Below, piece after piece: positions 47,863-59,390 of a DNA stretch of 64,000 nt. Position numbers and translations under genes: made by a program. The notes beneath the pieces were generated by a model that saw nothing but the letters and a program-made list of their open reading frames with translations, was not told the DNA's origin and did no database searches. Source of the DNA: Mantis religiosa. Lineage: Eukaryota > Arthropoda > Insecta > Mantodea > Mantidae. Location of the stretch: the NCBI GenBank assembly GCA_030765055.1, contig CM060951.1:45338219-45402218 (forward strand). Reading direction: 5' to 3'. Each line of letters opens with the position of its first letter. Position 1 is the first letter of the stretch.

Positions 47863-47980
47863 TTTTTCCCATTAAACCACATAGGAGTTCTCATAAACAC
47901 ATGAGACAACTACCCTAATGGTGACTTACAACATGTAAGTACTTTAAGGCCCGGGCTTTGTAGTTAAGCACTAATAGGGC

Positions 47981-48109
47981 AATTAATGGAAATTAATTGT
48001 TCTTTCACACTGGCCGTGTGTAGGCTAAAGTATGGAAAGATAGACTCAGACTGAAAAATTCAATGCCATAGCCGGGATTTGAACCACGAATCTTCTGGTT
48101 GCCGTCCAG
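47981..48109 (-). repeat. SINE-C, left arm of inverted dimer
   Basis: Minus strand, from about gctggacgg (48109) through the B box (ggttcaaatcccggct) to the 3' end aattaatttccattaatt (47981). The A box part of the head is missing. It is the inverted partner of the right arm 48110-49186. Confidence 0.85.
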
Positions 48110-48248
48110 TCAGTTGAAAAATTTAATGGCATATCGGTACGTTGGCCATAGTAGCTCAAGGGTTGGAGCGGCTGGACGACAACCAGAAGATCCGAGGTTG
48201 AAATCCCGGCTATGGCATTTAATTTTTCAGTCTGACTCTATCTTTCCT

Positions 48249-49030
48249 TATCACCTACACTTTTTAGTATTTATATTGACGACCTAGTGTGCAAATGGAA
48301 GCAGCTAGTGAATGTAGGTTTTAAAACTTCAAATAAGGGCTTTTTAAATATTTTATTGTTTGCTGACGACTTAGTTATTATACAAAATAGCGAGTCTGCC
48401 CTGCAAGAATCTATTTTTAAACTTAGCGAACTTTGTAAGCAATATAACATGAAAATTTCTTTTATAAAATCAAATGGCATTCATTGGGAAAGAGGCACTT
48501 AGAACAAAAATAGTTATAAATAATCGTTGCGTTGAACAGGTAAGCCATTTTAACTACTTGGGAACTGATGTTAGTTATGTCAAGGAATGTCTGCAATAAA
48601 ATATGCAAATTTCAAAGAGTGTGTGGAACAATAAATAGAAAGTTTAGAAACAAAATACGTAAAGAAACAAAATTAAAGTTCCTCAAAGTTATGGCTGTAC
48701 CTATACTGACATACGGAAGTGAGACTTGGACGTTAACTGAAAAGAAACAGAGTAAAATACAGGCTTCAGAAATGAAATTCTTGAGAAGTGTGAAAGGCTG
48801 CACGAAGAGGGACTTAATAAGAAATGAAAATATAAGAAAAGAGCTGTACATTTTTAGTATGAATGATAGGTTAAAAGGTCTCAAACAAAAATGGAAGGAA
48901 CATGTTGAAAGAATTCCAGACTTATAAAACAAATATTACAGTATCATCCTAAAGGTAGGAGATTGGTGGGCAGACCCAGGAAACGATGGCTGGAGGACTT
49001 CGAAGGCGGAACAGGCACTTGATTGCCTAT
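48249..49030 (+). pseudogene. LINE reverse transcriptase C-terminal half
   Basis: SPTLFSIYIDDLVCKWK opens the element, then LLFADDLVIIQ with the catalytic ADD (about 48357), YNMKISFIKSNGI, and after a shift near 48490 the thumb and C-terminus: FNYLGTDVSY-like text near 48550, then MAVPILTYGSETWTLTEKK, KFLRSVKGCTKRDLIRNENI, RLKGLKQKWKEHVERIP, and, in another frame, GRPRKRWLEDFEGG. The LTYGSETW and GRPRKRW motifs are shared by a widespread insect LINE group. Frame changes near 48500 and 48925 make it non-functional; otherwise it is well preserved. Confidence 0.9.
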
Positions 49031-49036
49031 GCCATG

Positions 49037-49094
49037 AAGTGAAGAAGAAGAAGAAGAAGAAGAAGAAGAAGAAGAAGAAGAAGAAGAAGAAGAA

Positions 49095-49127
<33 letters not shown>

Positions 49128-49129
49128 GA
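49037..49129 (+). repeat. GAA then GAT trinucleotide microsatellite
   Basis: Two pure triplet blocks, one after the other, forming the 3' tail of the LINE at 48248-49132. Confidence 0.97.
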
Positions 49130-49305
49130 AGGCTATCTTTCCATACTTTAGCCTACATACGGCCAGTGTGAAAGAATTATTAATTTGCAGGGCGTTGAAC
49201 TGTTTATATGCTCTGGTAGTGGTTATGTTTACTACGAAGTGAGTGTATGAGAGTACATATGAGTCACCCTGCAGTCAGATCTAACCTCTAACTGGTCTTC
49301 TCCTG

Positions 49306-49390
49306 TTTTCTTTCGCCCTGACCGAGATTCGAACTTTGAACCTCTTGAACGTGAGGCAGACACGCTACCATCTACGCTACCGAGGCGGGC
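49306..49390 (-). repeat. SINE-B head-only copy with tail
   Basis: On the minus strand only the tRNA-like head is present: gcccgcctcggtagcgtag, the anticodon-like middle, B box gttcgaatctcggtc, ending gggcg and a short A-rich tail gaaagaaaa. It is flanked by cttctcctg on both sides (49297-49305 and 49391-49399). The SINE-B body that follows this head in all other copies is absent. SINEs usually lose their 5' end, not their 3' end, so this is an unusual retroposition product. Confidence 0.85.
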
Positions 49391-49399
49391 CTTCTCCTG

Positions 49400-49825
49400 G
49401 TGGGTAGACATACAATGCGATATATCTTTTATGCTATTGAGTACTGCCAACATTCTGGTAAATACTTATCGTTGTTGAAAGGCAGTGTGTAGAAAATTGT
49501 AATTGTTGCATCTACAATTACGTTAGCTATTAAATGTTAATTAAATAAGGGTGCCACTAAATTGTGACCAAGTTCACCTTGACTTTATCTTTAAGTCATT
49601 CAAAACCGTAATAATCAGAATAGTTGTCATTTTCATAATAGTGAGCATCATTGTAACCAAGATAGGCATTAATTAGTGGTCAATAACATAAACCTGCGGG
49701 CCAAATAATCACCCATAATGCATTTTGAGTGGCACGTCGATGGCTAAAGATACAAACTCATTCTCTCAAATGTGAAAATAGTAATATAGATGTAGTCATA
49801 AATCAATTTAGAAACTAAAGTTTAT
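49400..49825. other. No gene seen
   Basis: Nothing recognised. Confidence 0.5.
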
Positions 49826-50020
49826 AATTAATGGAAATTATTTGTTCTTTAACACTAGCCGTGTGTAGGACGCACTATGAAGGGGTAGAGCCAGACTGAA
49901 ATCTTCAATGCCATAGCCGGGATTTGAACCACAGATCTTCTGGTTTCCGTCCAGCCGCTCTAACCATTTGAGCTACTATGGCCAACGTGCCAACATGACA
50001 TTAAATTCTGCAACTGATTC
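49826..50020 (-). repeat. SINE-C copy, full length
   Basis: On the minus strand: gaatcagttgcagaattta start, A box gtagctcaaatggttagagc, B box ggttcaaatcccggc, tttcagtctggctc, and the 3' end cacacggctagtgttaaag to atttccattaatt. It directly abuts repeat R465 at 50021. Confidence 0.9.
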
Positions 50021-50484
50021 GCGCCGCCTAACAGGTACACTTCCGCGCCATGCACAGAGACAAAGTGCAACATTTAACAATCTCTCCAGTGAGAGTTAGC
50101 ACAAAGAGTAATATATAGGGAAGACGATAAATTTATCCAGTTCGACTACGCAGTGCTCCTGCCTCTGCGCTACACAACACAATATTGACAGTAACGCTAA
50201 ACACAGCAACCACACCGACGAGGACTTTACGGTGGTGAGCAAAGGAGCAAAAGGACAACAATAAACTTCTGTCTACCAGATCCGAGGTGTCATCATTAAC
50301 CCACAACCAGTCAGGACGCACCCACTCCTGAAGTACAGATGAGAGTTCTCATGCGGGAGCTACATGTCACCTCGAACCAGTTACAATCTCCCTTTCCTTA
50401 ACCTCCTCACACCACCGATCCTTAATTGTGAGGCGTTGAGCACACGGGAGAGCTCGACGTGGTGCTACGGTCCGTACGCCCTCA
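50021..50484 (+). repeat. Unclassified repeat R465, copy 2
   Basis: Direct copy of 41018-41485. Compared with it, it has small deletions near 50230 and 50465. Its left edge meets SINE-C without spacer. Confidence 0.85.
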
Positions 50485-51029
50485 ATACACTTATAAAAAT
50501 TAAAATGTTACTTCAAAAATGAAAATGTAATGTTTTCTTTAAAATACACTTATTGTATAATTACAATTCATATAATAAAGAAATGAATTAGTGGTAAAAG
50601 GAAAACTGTGAATTCTTTGAATAAAGAATTACGTCCATTATATTTTATCATAAGTCTTTGCAATCGAAATTGATTACAATTTATTTGCTTCTTAGTTATT
50701 TTGATTACCTAATTGTAAATAAGAATATATAAAATATTTAAAAACTAAAAGCTTTGAAGACAAAGTTAAAATTATCTATGCTTCTGGTATGTTTTTGAAT
50801 GGCTTTGTTATGTGGTAGGTGGCGCGTATGCTTGCGGTAAGGTAGAAGTAACTCTCGTGAATACTACACACCTGCCTGTTTGGATGAGTCGTGCACATCT
50901 CTGTGGGCAGCTCTGGTAGAGACACGTGTTTGATGGGATTTACACGCGCCTCTGCCACAGAGGTGTGCAGTCTCCAGCCTCCTGTAGTTTCTTCACTACA
51001 TTCATTCTGCCTCGCAGTAGTCGCAACAC
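50485..51029. other. No gene seen
   Basis: AT-rich part to 50770, then a GC-richer part that could be the decayed 5' region of the neighbouring mariner. Confidence 0.45.
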
Positions 51030-51800
51030 AATAGTCGCAACAATAGCCTCCGAACACTTGCAGCGCTTCAATTTGGAGGGAGAGGAGTTTCTGGAAAAAC
51101 TTGTTACTGGAGACGAAACGTGGGTTCATTTTTTTGAACCTGAATCAAAGAGGCAGTCAATGGAATGGCATCACACAACGTCACTAAAGAAAAATAAATT
51201 CAAAGCTCAGCGGTTGGCAGGGAAAAATATGGCGACAGTGTTTTGGGATGCAGAGGGTGTGATTATGATTGATTTTTTTTTGAGCAGGGATGCACAATAA
51301 AATTGTCCAATATGTCAGAACTCTCAAAAAGCTGAAAGCACGTCTTCGTCGAGTTCGCCCAACAAAATCTATGGCAGATGTTCTTCTTTTGCATGACAAT
51401 GCAAGACCACACCAGCCGTTACACCACTGCAGAAATTGAGAAACTGGGATGGCATGTCTTACCTTAACCCCCATACAGCCCTGAATTAGCACCATCAGAC
51501 TTTCATCTGTTCAGGCCACTAAAGGAAGATCATCGTGGAATTCATTTTGAAGATGAGGAGGCTGTGAAAACGTCCGTGCGTCAATGACTTAGGAAGCAAG
51601 ACCGTGTGTTTTACCACACTGGAATACATGCCCTAGTTAAAAGGTGGACCAAAACTGTGGAAAAGGACGGAGAGTATATTGAATAGTGACAAATTAATCG
51701 TCAATGTTGTAGTTTTCAAGCTATGTATATTGGATTCAATGTTCCTGGCAATTAAAACAGAAAAAAAGAATAGGGGGCATTACTTTTTGACCCACCCTCG
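51030..51800 (+). mobile_element. mariner fragment, 5'-truncated, different family
   Basis: The right terminal repeat is present (cattactttttgacccaccctcg before TA at 51801-51802, shown from 51779), the left one is not found. It holds the catalytic two thirds of a mariner transposase. The end sequence and protein differ from the other mariners of this window, making this a fourth mariner lineage. Confidence 0.83.
51040..51686 (+). pseudogene. mariner transposase, catalytic part, broken
   Basis: EHLQRFNLEGEEFLEKL leads to VTGDETWVHFFEPESKRQSM with the first aspartate (about 51115), then LAGKNMATVFWDAEGVIM, a stop, KIVQYVRTLKKLKARLRR, LLLHDNARPH with the second aspartate (about 51395), a frame change, then SPELAPSDFHLFRPL with the third (about 51500), and the tail ALVKRWTKTVEKDGEYIE to a stop at about 51684. 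The helix-turn-helix domain is lost or unreadable. At least two frame changes. Confidence 0.85.
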
Positions 51801-51802
51801 TA

Positions 51803-54027
51803 TAGTTAATGTTTGTCTGAACTGATTTCTATATAAACCGCTCATCTTTGAACGAAATGCAGTTTTATGCTTCTTTTAGCGTTATCCTTTACGCAATATT
51901 GTCATACTGCTTTTCTCACGGAAACAAGAAGGGTCTTGTTTAAACTTGTAAATCTGATATACAAGCTGCTTAATATTTTTGAGCAATAAAAGCTCTCTTT
52001 TTGTGCATTATTAATTCCATTAATTTCAAAATCCGCGGGAGTGGGAATACTCGGGACGTATTTTGAACCTTGCCTTCGTTAATTAAGCAATGTTAACCTG
52101 AGTAATATCAGAGCTGTAATTTTAAAGGGCTTCTTGGAGAAGTTGAATGCACCAAGGTCATGAAGAGAGAATTTTAAATTAACGTTGTAACGAAAGGATT
52201 TCTTTATTTAATGCCACACAATGGCTCTCTTGTCGGTGCGCTCCAAAGACTTCATACATAGGTTGATGAATACTAAATGCAAAGGGATTACACTTTCTTT
52301 GAGAGTCTAAGGCCTTCGTCTATGTGTAATCTTGAAGAGCCCTTGACGTGCAGTAAAAAAATAGCTAACACCTGCACTCTAGCACAAAGCAAACTACAGA
52401 ATTTGTAGTCTCTTTCTATGCTACTAGTGATTGTGCAGCACATCAAAGTGGTTTCATCAACAAATAGAATGGAACAGCTTTTTGTACTGCTTTGTACTTT
52501 GTTCCCTCTATATCTTTAGGTACTCGCGGTCTGATCATGTTCATGGCATTCGTTTTATGTTTTTATTTTCAATCCAATACTGCTAGACGTTTTGATTTTA
52601 GCTTTTTCTAGTTCCTTGTTGTAAGTAGAGCAAACAATACTTTATTCTTGTACATTAAAAAGCTAAGGATTTGATAAATAATAAACTGGTAGCAATATGA
52701 CAATCGTAATTGTTTATAAGTCAAGGTCGGGTTCCGTTTTAGTAACGCCTTTCTCACTACGGCTGTTCTAGATAGAGAGGCCTCCAGTATCTTGGGCGCA
52801 GTACCACGCGCAGACCACATATATCCCTCTGTGTTTCCCATATGACCCCTGTGAGAAAGGGACAAAGGGCACATCCATGAGTCATCGGATTCAGAGCATG
52901 ATATGTGCCAGCCAGGTAGGGGTGTTTAACGATTCCAGACACCAATACTGTGATATCCCTGGAAATATTTCAATATGCCGCTCTGAACCAAAAGGTTGAA
53001 CCACTCCAAGAATACCACTGGGGAACACAACTCGGAGAGTGACTGGTCAAATTACCCACACTAAAACCTAGAAGATACGGGACACTTCACAATCAAATGC
53101 ACAATTCTCCCTGAAATACACATACCTTTTTTATTCGAAACTAAACACAATATAGCATAACATTCCACAGGCGCGGAGAGATGTAACAAAAGCGAAGGTC
53201 AATCCAACATGTCCCTCCAGCCAGCTCCAGATCCTTTCATGGCTGGCTAGATCACACCAGTTGTTTTCGTAGAAACACTACTACGAAGATTTCCAACAAG
53301 CCAAAAGGAGCCGGACGCCTGGCGGTGACTTCACCTTACTAAAGAAAGTGAGTATATCACAATACTGACACCGGCTAGTCCTATCTTAGCCACACTTAAC
53401 TGGGGAATACAAGTACTAAAGAAAGAAGAGAGCTGCAACAGTCTCGCTAAGTGAAAATCTTTTTCACGGCCACCTTCCTATCGCAGTACACCAACTACCA
53501 TCGCCTGGTCACATAATCTTGAAATATATGAAAGTAAATGATGGGGAAAGGGGACTCATGTTAGAACTAGAAACACCAAAGCATTCTTTCGCCCAGGGAA
53601 ACCACCAACAAAGACCATGACCCCACTGGTAGAATGAGGGAATCAAACCCTAGTACCAACCTTTTCTTAGTAGAAAAATATATGCCATAAAATAGGAATA
53701 TTTAACTTAATATTTTTCAGTATGAGATTTTTCTCATTAATTCTGAAATATTTTGTTGCCTTTCTACGGTCCACATTACCTTCTTAGCATTCATAATCAA
53801 GAAGAATTAGCGTAAAGGACCACAATTCATGTTTTGCGCAATCCGAAGTAGAACTCAGAAACCCCAGAGGTTTCTCGTGTGCATCCTGAGGGTTTTCCAT
53901 TTATATAAATGCTTATAGCTTGTGACATGATTCTAATTTTAGAAGGAAAAATACCCACGAATAAACAGAATTATTATAAATGCTATTGAAACGTAGAGGA
54001 GTCACACATAGACAGGAAAAATTATCG
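51803..54027. other. No gene seen
   Basis: AT-rich up to 52700, then mixed. Short frames without domains (for example 52608-52945 minus). I recognise no repeat. Confidence 0.45.
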
Positions 54028-54029
54028 TA

Positions 54030-54852
54030 CAAGGGCTGTTCAATAAAGAATAATTATAATTATTTTACGATCATGATTTTCCGCAATGAAATTCAAACTT
54101 ATTATATTCTGTTAGCTTAATGTGAAACAACCACGCCGTAGTAGTTTCATTGTTGGTACCCCTGATTCCTGCCTGTGAGAACCAGGTAAGTTCAGTCATG
54201 TTCAGTATCGCCTACCGCTGCAATGGAGGTAACATGCAGTTAAAGTTGAAGTTGAGGAAGATCCAGAGTTTCTTTCAAACGTAATTACTGCTGATGAAAC
54301 TTGGCTACATCATTTTGATCCTGAGAGCAAACAGCAAAGCTCAGTGTGAAAATATACTTCATCACCAACCCCCAAAACAAGCAAATGTAGTTGCTTCTGC
54401 TGGAAAACTTATGGTCAACTCATTCTTTGATATTCATGGAATGGTTTATCAGCATGTTGCACCTGCACATACATCAGTAACTGTACATACTACAGGGATG
54501 TCCTGGAAACATTGCAAGTTCATATCAGGCGCAAAATACCACATTTCTGTGAAGCAGGCTGGATGCTGCAGCACGATAATGCGCGGCCGGATATTGCCAT
54601 TGTTGTTGCTGAAAACCTTGCAAAAATCAACGTGAAGTGCATCCCTCACCCTTCCCATAGTCCGGATTTAGCCCCATGTGACTTTTTTCTATTCCCTAAC
54701 TTGAAGAAACGCCTTCGTGGGAGGCATTATTCATCATCAGAAGCAGTGGTGAAGACTGCGGAGGCGATTTTGAAGGAACTCTCAATAAGTGGTTTCCAGC
54801 AAGTCTTTGAAGACTGGTATAAACGCTGGGACAAGTGCATCGCATTTAGGTG
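54030..54852 (+). mobile_element. mariner deletion-family member, copy 3, right end lost
   Basis: Left end gggctgttcaataaagaat after TA (54028-54029), same N-terminal deletion junction as the other copies. The transposase C-terminus is intact to about CIAFR (54850), where the match stops at a purine-rich region; the right terminal repeat is missing. Confidence 0.88.
54198..54852 (+). pseudogene. mariner transposase, DDD domain only, copy 3
   Basis: Visible in order: FSIAYRCNGGNMQLK, a frame change near 54250, ADETWLHHFDPESKQQSS (first aspartate), ASAGKLMVNSFFDIHGMVY, HIRRKIPHFCEAG, WMLQHDNARPDIAIVV (second), KINVKCIPHPSHSPDLAPCDFFLF (third, seen from 54625), LKKRLRGRHYSSSEAVVKTA and FEDWYKRWDKC. 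All catalytic aspartates are present but shifts at about 54250, 54345 and 54490 break it, and the HTH domain is absent. It would not bind its ends. Confidence 0.87.
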
Positions 54853-56060
54853 AGACAAACTAGCCAAAGCAGGAATCAGTGTGGATATCCTAGAAGATTT
54901 GTTGACGAGTACACAATCCTAGAACATCACAATAATATGGATCAGCGAACGTAGAATCAGCATAATGAACAGAATAGAAAAGGACGGAATAAAAGTTTGG
55001 CAAGATAACAAAGCAAGTTGTGCCAGAATAGGATAGTGAAAGAGAAGGAAACAGAACAGGAGATGAAGGAAAGGAGGTGAATGCAGACAGGCGAAAAGGA
55101 AAAGAGAGGGATGGCAAAAACTCAACAAGATGTTGAGGAAGGCATGGAAATTGCGTTATTAACAAGCTTGAGTACTGAACGGTTTCCAAGACAATGGAAA
55201 TAAATGTGGAGGTGAATATGCAGTTTATGATCACTTCGAATGGGTAGGGGAAAATACATTGACTTGGTGGAAGGAGAGGAAATGAACAAAATAAGGTAGC
55301 TAGGATATGGAGGAATAAAAGCGAATGGTGGCGAACAGGAGAGGGAGATGATATTAGGCTATATGAGGAAAACATAAGCACACATAAATAGAAAACCATG
55401 CATAATCATCTTACAAGACAAAGCAAATAATGTAAGAGGTCGTGGTGAAATTAATGAGTGAGAGATTTAATGAGTAAAAGCAATGAAGTGAATAATAACC
55501 ACTGTGAGCCGGAAGGGAAGTAAGATGGAAAGACAATGAATAAGAGGTAAGATTAAGTTTCTAAGAATTTAAAGGAGTCGGTGAAAAAATTTAAATAACA
55601 GTTAATAGGAGAGTAAGCTACAATTAAGGGACAGAATCAGGAAAAAGAATAAAAAGGGAAAGATATGTTGTAGTAATTAATATAAAGCTGAGCAAGATAT
55701 ATAATGAAAGAGATCGATATTTTGCCAACAGTAGGTAACAAGTTTAAGAAAGCAGTTGCGTAAACTAAGTGAAGAAGTCGAGGGAATGGATGCACAGTGA
55801 ATGTGGGTCTATAGTAAAATATGGATAGAGAAGATTATTCAAGCGTGTAATGAAATTTGAGTAATAAGAGTGAAGCTGGTGATAAGAGCAGAACAAGAGG
55901 AGATCGAATGAAGATGAGAGATAAAATAGAATTGAAATTAAAGGGGATAGTGGGATAGGTGAAGTAGGAAATAAGCCCTCCAAATTGAAATTGGAGATGG
56001 GGATGGTTTGCCATAAACATATCATAACTGTGCTCGGATATATAGTTTCTAGGGATAAGT
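54853..56060 (+). other. Long purine-rich strand, no gene
   Basis: For about 1.2 kb the plus strand is dominated by A and G, so the minus strand gives long S-, F-, L- and P-rich open frames (for example 54890-55399). Such frames arise from composition alone. I recognise no domain in any frame. Confidence 0.6.
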
Positions 56061-58804
56061 TTAAACTACTCCAGATAGTAAAAAGGTTTTTTTTTGTTCT
56101 GTAATACTTCATTTCTGCCCAAGGGCAGCATCTCACTTCAAACTCTCCCTTTCATATTTCCCCTTTGTCTCCCGCATTAACGATCCATATAGTATTGACT
56201 TTTAGTTATTTTGAATTTTACTCTGCTGTTACGTATTTCTCTCTTACTGATTTAGTGGTACATACAATTTATTTTTCTCTTTCTAATCGCATTCATAATG
56301 AGGATATCCATTGTTCATACACCAGCAGGAGCATACCACACCATCAAGTATACAATAAGTACTTAAAGATGAAATAAAATTGAATTTAAAAAAAACTATA
56401 TTAATAGGGAGACAATGTTATCCTTTTTAAAGTGATCTTACATCTTTGTATGTCACAATTCCTGAAATCACGGTGAATGGAACAATTAATTTAGCTACTT
56501 TAAGATAATTGAAGTAAAATTAACTGTATCAATTATAAAGCATATTTACCATAAATTTGATCCTATAATTATGGTATTTAATATCCAAACAATATGGTTA
56601 ATAGAGGAAAATGATAATATGATTAAGAACTTTTATTGGACTTTTCTTAACTCCCACATCTTTATGATTAATCCCTTCTCTTTATGATTAATCCCGTGTA
56701 CTTCTCGAAGTACAATTCTAGGTAGTGAAATGATGGGACGTCTAGCAGAAGTGAATTTTATTTACAGGAAGCGGTTTGTAATTTAAATACCAGTACCAGA
56801 AAATTTAACTATAATATTTATCTTTCAAATATTTAGAGGGAAACTTCTCATACAAAAATATATTGGGAGTGCATAAAAATACGCATTTGATATATTAAAA
56901 GAAGCTAAAAAAGACAGAGTAATAAAATCTTATATTCAGTGCACGAACCGTATTCAGTCAGGTGAATCATAAAAAATGTACGTGTAAATTTAAAAAGTTT
57001 ATTTCAAGGAGCAAATGTTGCAGCTGATTAAAAATGGATAGATGTAACTGAAAATAAAATCGATCCCTTCATCAAGAAAGTAGCCTAACTAACCTAACCC
57101 CAACAGATCTTTCGGAACGTGGTCCACTGCGAGGTCCCGCGTTCCCACCTCTATCCTCCACAGGCGTCATGATCGGGGTGCAATACCGGAGGGTGAGACG
57201 TGGTCAGTACTTCTTTCCCTCCCCATCGATTATTTAGTCTATGTAGACAGCAAGCTCATCAATTGGCCCCTAGTGACTAATGAGAAGAAAGTAGTCCAAC
57301 GATAAAAAAGACTCGAGAAAGCATGAGTATCACTCATGTAATTCATTACCCCATCCTGAAACAAATAAATCTTACTAAAACTTACAGGTCAATTACTATA
57401 TTCTGCCTTTAAAATTCTATTCTTTGCATGAGTACGAGAAACAAATGAGTGGCGACTTACTAATGTGTTACATTCGCATAACATTCTACTTCCACTGTCC
57501 TTTATTTTTATTTAGATACTACAAAATGGTGTTTCTTTCTTTCATAGAGATAAATATTTATGGACATAGTTCCATTAATCATTCCATTTTAGATAGAAGT
57601 GGATTACAGTAAACAGTGATCATAATTACGTATGAAATATCAAGAGTTCAAATTCCTGTAAACAAAATTACAGATACCGGAGCACAATGCTAGAGATGCA
57701 TCCCCAAAATGGAAATGAAAATTAAATGTTTTCGGACTGAAGGAAGATAAACTGGATAATGAATTTCCAAATTAGAAGGAATAACTATTAGTCATAGCAT
57801 CTTTCCAAATAGCAGAAATGAGTTACTTTCTATGAAATTAGGAGTTTGTGAAGACGGTGTTTAAAAAAGGAAGTGTCGCAACTACGTGAAGAAAGAAGAG
57901 AATGTTCTTAATGCGAGGGGATGGAGTGTCTCCCTTGTCACACTGCAGCACAAAAGAGCGGAGGGTAGCTACAAATCTGCTAAAGTAGGCAGATTGGGAA
58001 CAGACATGAAAGGAAGTAAAGAGGTAGCGGTGGCGAAGGATCAAGAAGGGTGTCTCGTCTGAATCCATTGTCTGTCCCTGATCTCGAGGGCCGCGGGACA
58101 AAAGGTGTAGGGTGTGAGGCATGGCCTTAAGATGATTTCAAAAAAAGTATATATATCGCAGCAATCGATACAATCCTCTACTCAGACAATGGAGATGCTG
58201 CCCCCGTTACATATTATTCCCCAATGCAAATGTCATTTATCAATTTTATCTGTCTTGTTCTGACCGTTCTCTCTTAGGACCTCTTTAATTCTATTTGGGA
58301 CAGCAGTTTTGTTGTTTCCCGAGTAGATTCATAGATCCACTCTTACGAATTTATTCACTGCAGAAATATATACGGCTTATTTAATCTGTTATTACCATTA
58401 TTTCTTTAAAAACAAAAAGTAGACCTATCTGTCGTGCTAGGGGTCAATATGACCATTGGAGATAAAGGAGGGGTATAAATGGAACAAATAAAAAGTAAAC
58501 CAGAAGTGCCGGGGGCAGAAGAACAATGAGAAAGTTGTGAATATGAAGCTAATTATTTATAAATTAAAATTGAACTTAAGCTCAAAGTTGTATGAAGGCA
58601 AGTATTGTCCTTCAAGAAAGTAAAAATGTACATTTTCCGCGGCGTCCCGTGACTACAGGGTATGACAATTAAATCGGACATGTTCGTAGATGTACAGTTT
58701 CGTGGCCGCCATTTTAATTTGTTACTCACTACGAAAATTTCTATGGCTATATTAGCGTAATATTATGAAAGGCTGTCTAAGTATCACAAAGTAAGTAGTA
58801 ATAC
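56061..58804. other. No gene seen
   Basis: Mostly AT-rich; a GC-richer part at 57090-57240 and a 94-codon minus frame at 57838-58122 remain unexplained. Confidence 0.45.
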
Positions 58805-58814
58805 TCTTGAAGCT

Positions 58815-59067
58815 GAAGGCCGCGCTGTGGCTCAGTGGTTAGACCGCTTGTCTCTCACCAAGTCTGCCCGAGTTCGATCCCAGGCGACCGCAAAGTGAGA
58901 TTTGTGGTGGACAACACGGCGCTGGGGCGGGTTTTCTCCAGAATCTCCGGTTTTCTCCGCCATCTCATTCCACCGGTGCTCCATCTTCATCTCGTGTATC
59001 ATCAGTGTCATCGCCTGCGGTGCCGTAAGTGGTAAAAGCGGGCGTTAAACATTACACCTTCCATTTT
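58815..59067 (+). repeat. SINE-D copy, tRNA-derived, with target duplication
   Basis: Head with A box ctgtggctcagtggttaga (about 58824) and B box gagttcgatcccagg (about 58870), a body with gggttttctccagaatctcc and ccgccatctcattcca, ending gcgggcgttaaaca. Flanked by tcttgaagct (58805-58814 and 59068-59077). It does not resemble SINE-A, B or C outside the tRNA boxes. Confidence 0.88.
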
Positions 59068-59139
59068 TCTTGAAGCTAAGCTGATATTTACTTGGCGTTG
59101 GACACTATGCAATAAAACGGAAAATCCTTAGAATTATGA

Positions 59140-59390
59140 TTTTAACAGAACCAGTATCTATGTTGTATATGAGACACTTTGCATCAACTTTTCTGGTAGC
59201 TCAATGGCAAAACGCAGGCTGGGACATAACGAGATGAGGCTTCACATTTCGAGTTCTAACATGGGGACATAGTGTTTGTCTCCAAATATTTTACTTCGTT
59301 AGACGCTGTAACGAACTAAATTGCAAGTAAACCTTTTCGGCCAAGCTGTTACTAAATGCCATTGCAGAATATCAAAGAAAATGGAACACA
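59140..59390 (+). repeat. SINE-E-like repeat, copy 1
   Basis: Shares gtatctatgttgtatatg, tagctcaatggcaaaacgc, the ggctgggacat segment, gaggcttcacatttcgagtt and ctccaaatattttacttcg with the reverse complement of 60485-60692. The tagctcaatgg part resembles a tRNA A box; the B box is weak. Name and class are provisional. Confidence 0.7.

Larger units (their letters stand above)
48248..49132 (+). mobile_element. LINE, 5'-truncated, with microsatellite 3' end
   Basis: Flanked by the 10-bp duplication ctatctttcc (48238-48247 and 49133-49142). It starts within the reverse transcriptase and ends in a microsatellite of about 19 GAA followed by about 11 GAT units (49037-49129) instead of poly(A). The 3' UTR is very short: the end of the protein at about 49020 is directly followed by the tail. 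Confidence 0.92.
48110..49186 (+). repeat. SINE-C, right arm of inverted dimer, split by a LINE
   Basis: Full-length plus-strand SINE-C: head tcagttgaaaaatttaat, A box tagctcaagggttggagcg, B box ggttgaaatcccggc, and the 3' part in two pieces (48110-48247 and 49143-49186). A LINE with its own target duplication sits between them. The remaining SINE reads cleanly across the gap. Confidence 0.87.

Noticed and set aside
41018..50484. The two R465 copies as LTRs of one 9.5-kb retrotransposon
   Set aside because: No primer-binding site next to either copy on either strand, no gag-pol between them, and the space holds unrelated insertions.
54890..55399. 169-codon S/F/L/P-rich minus frame
   Set aside because: Explained by the purine bias of the plus strand; low complexity without domain or signal.
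57838..58122. LINE C-terminus on the minus strand
   Set aside because: A few residues recall a LINE zinc region, but the cysteine/histidine pattern is not present.
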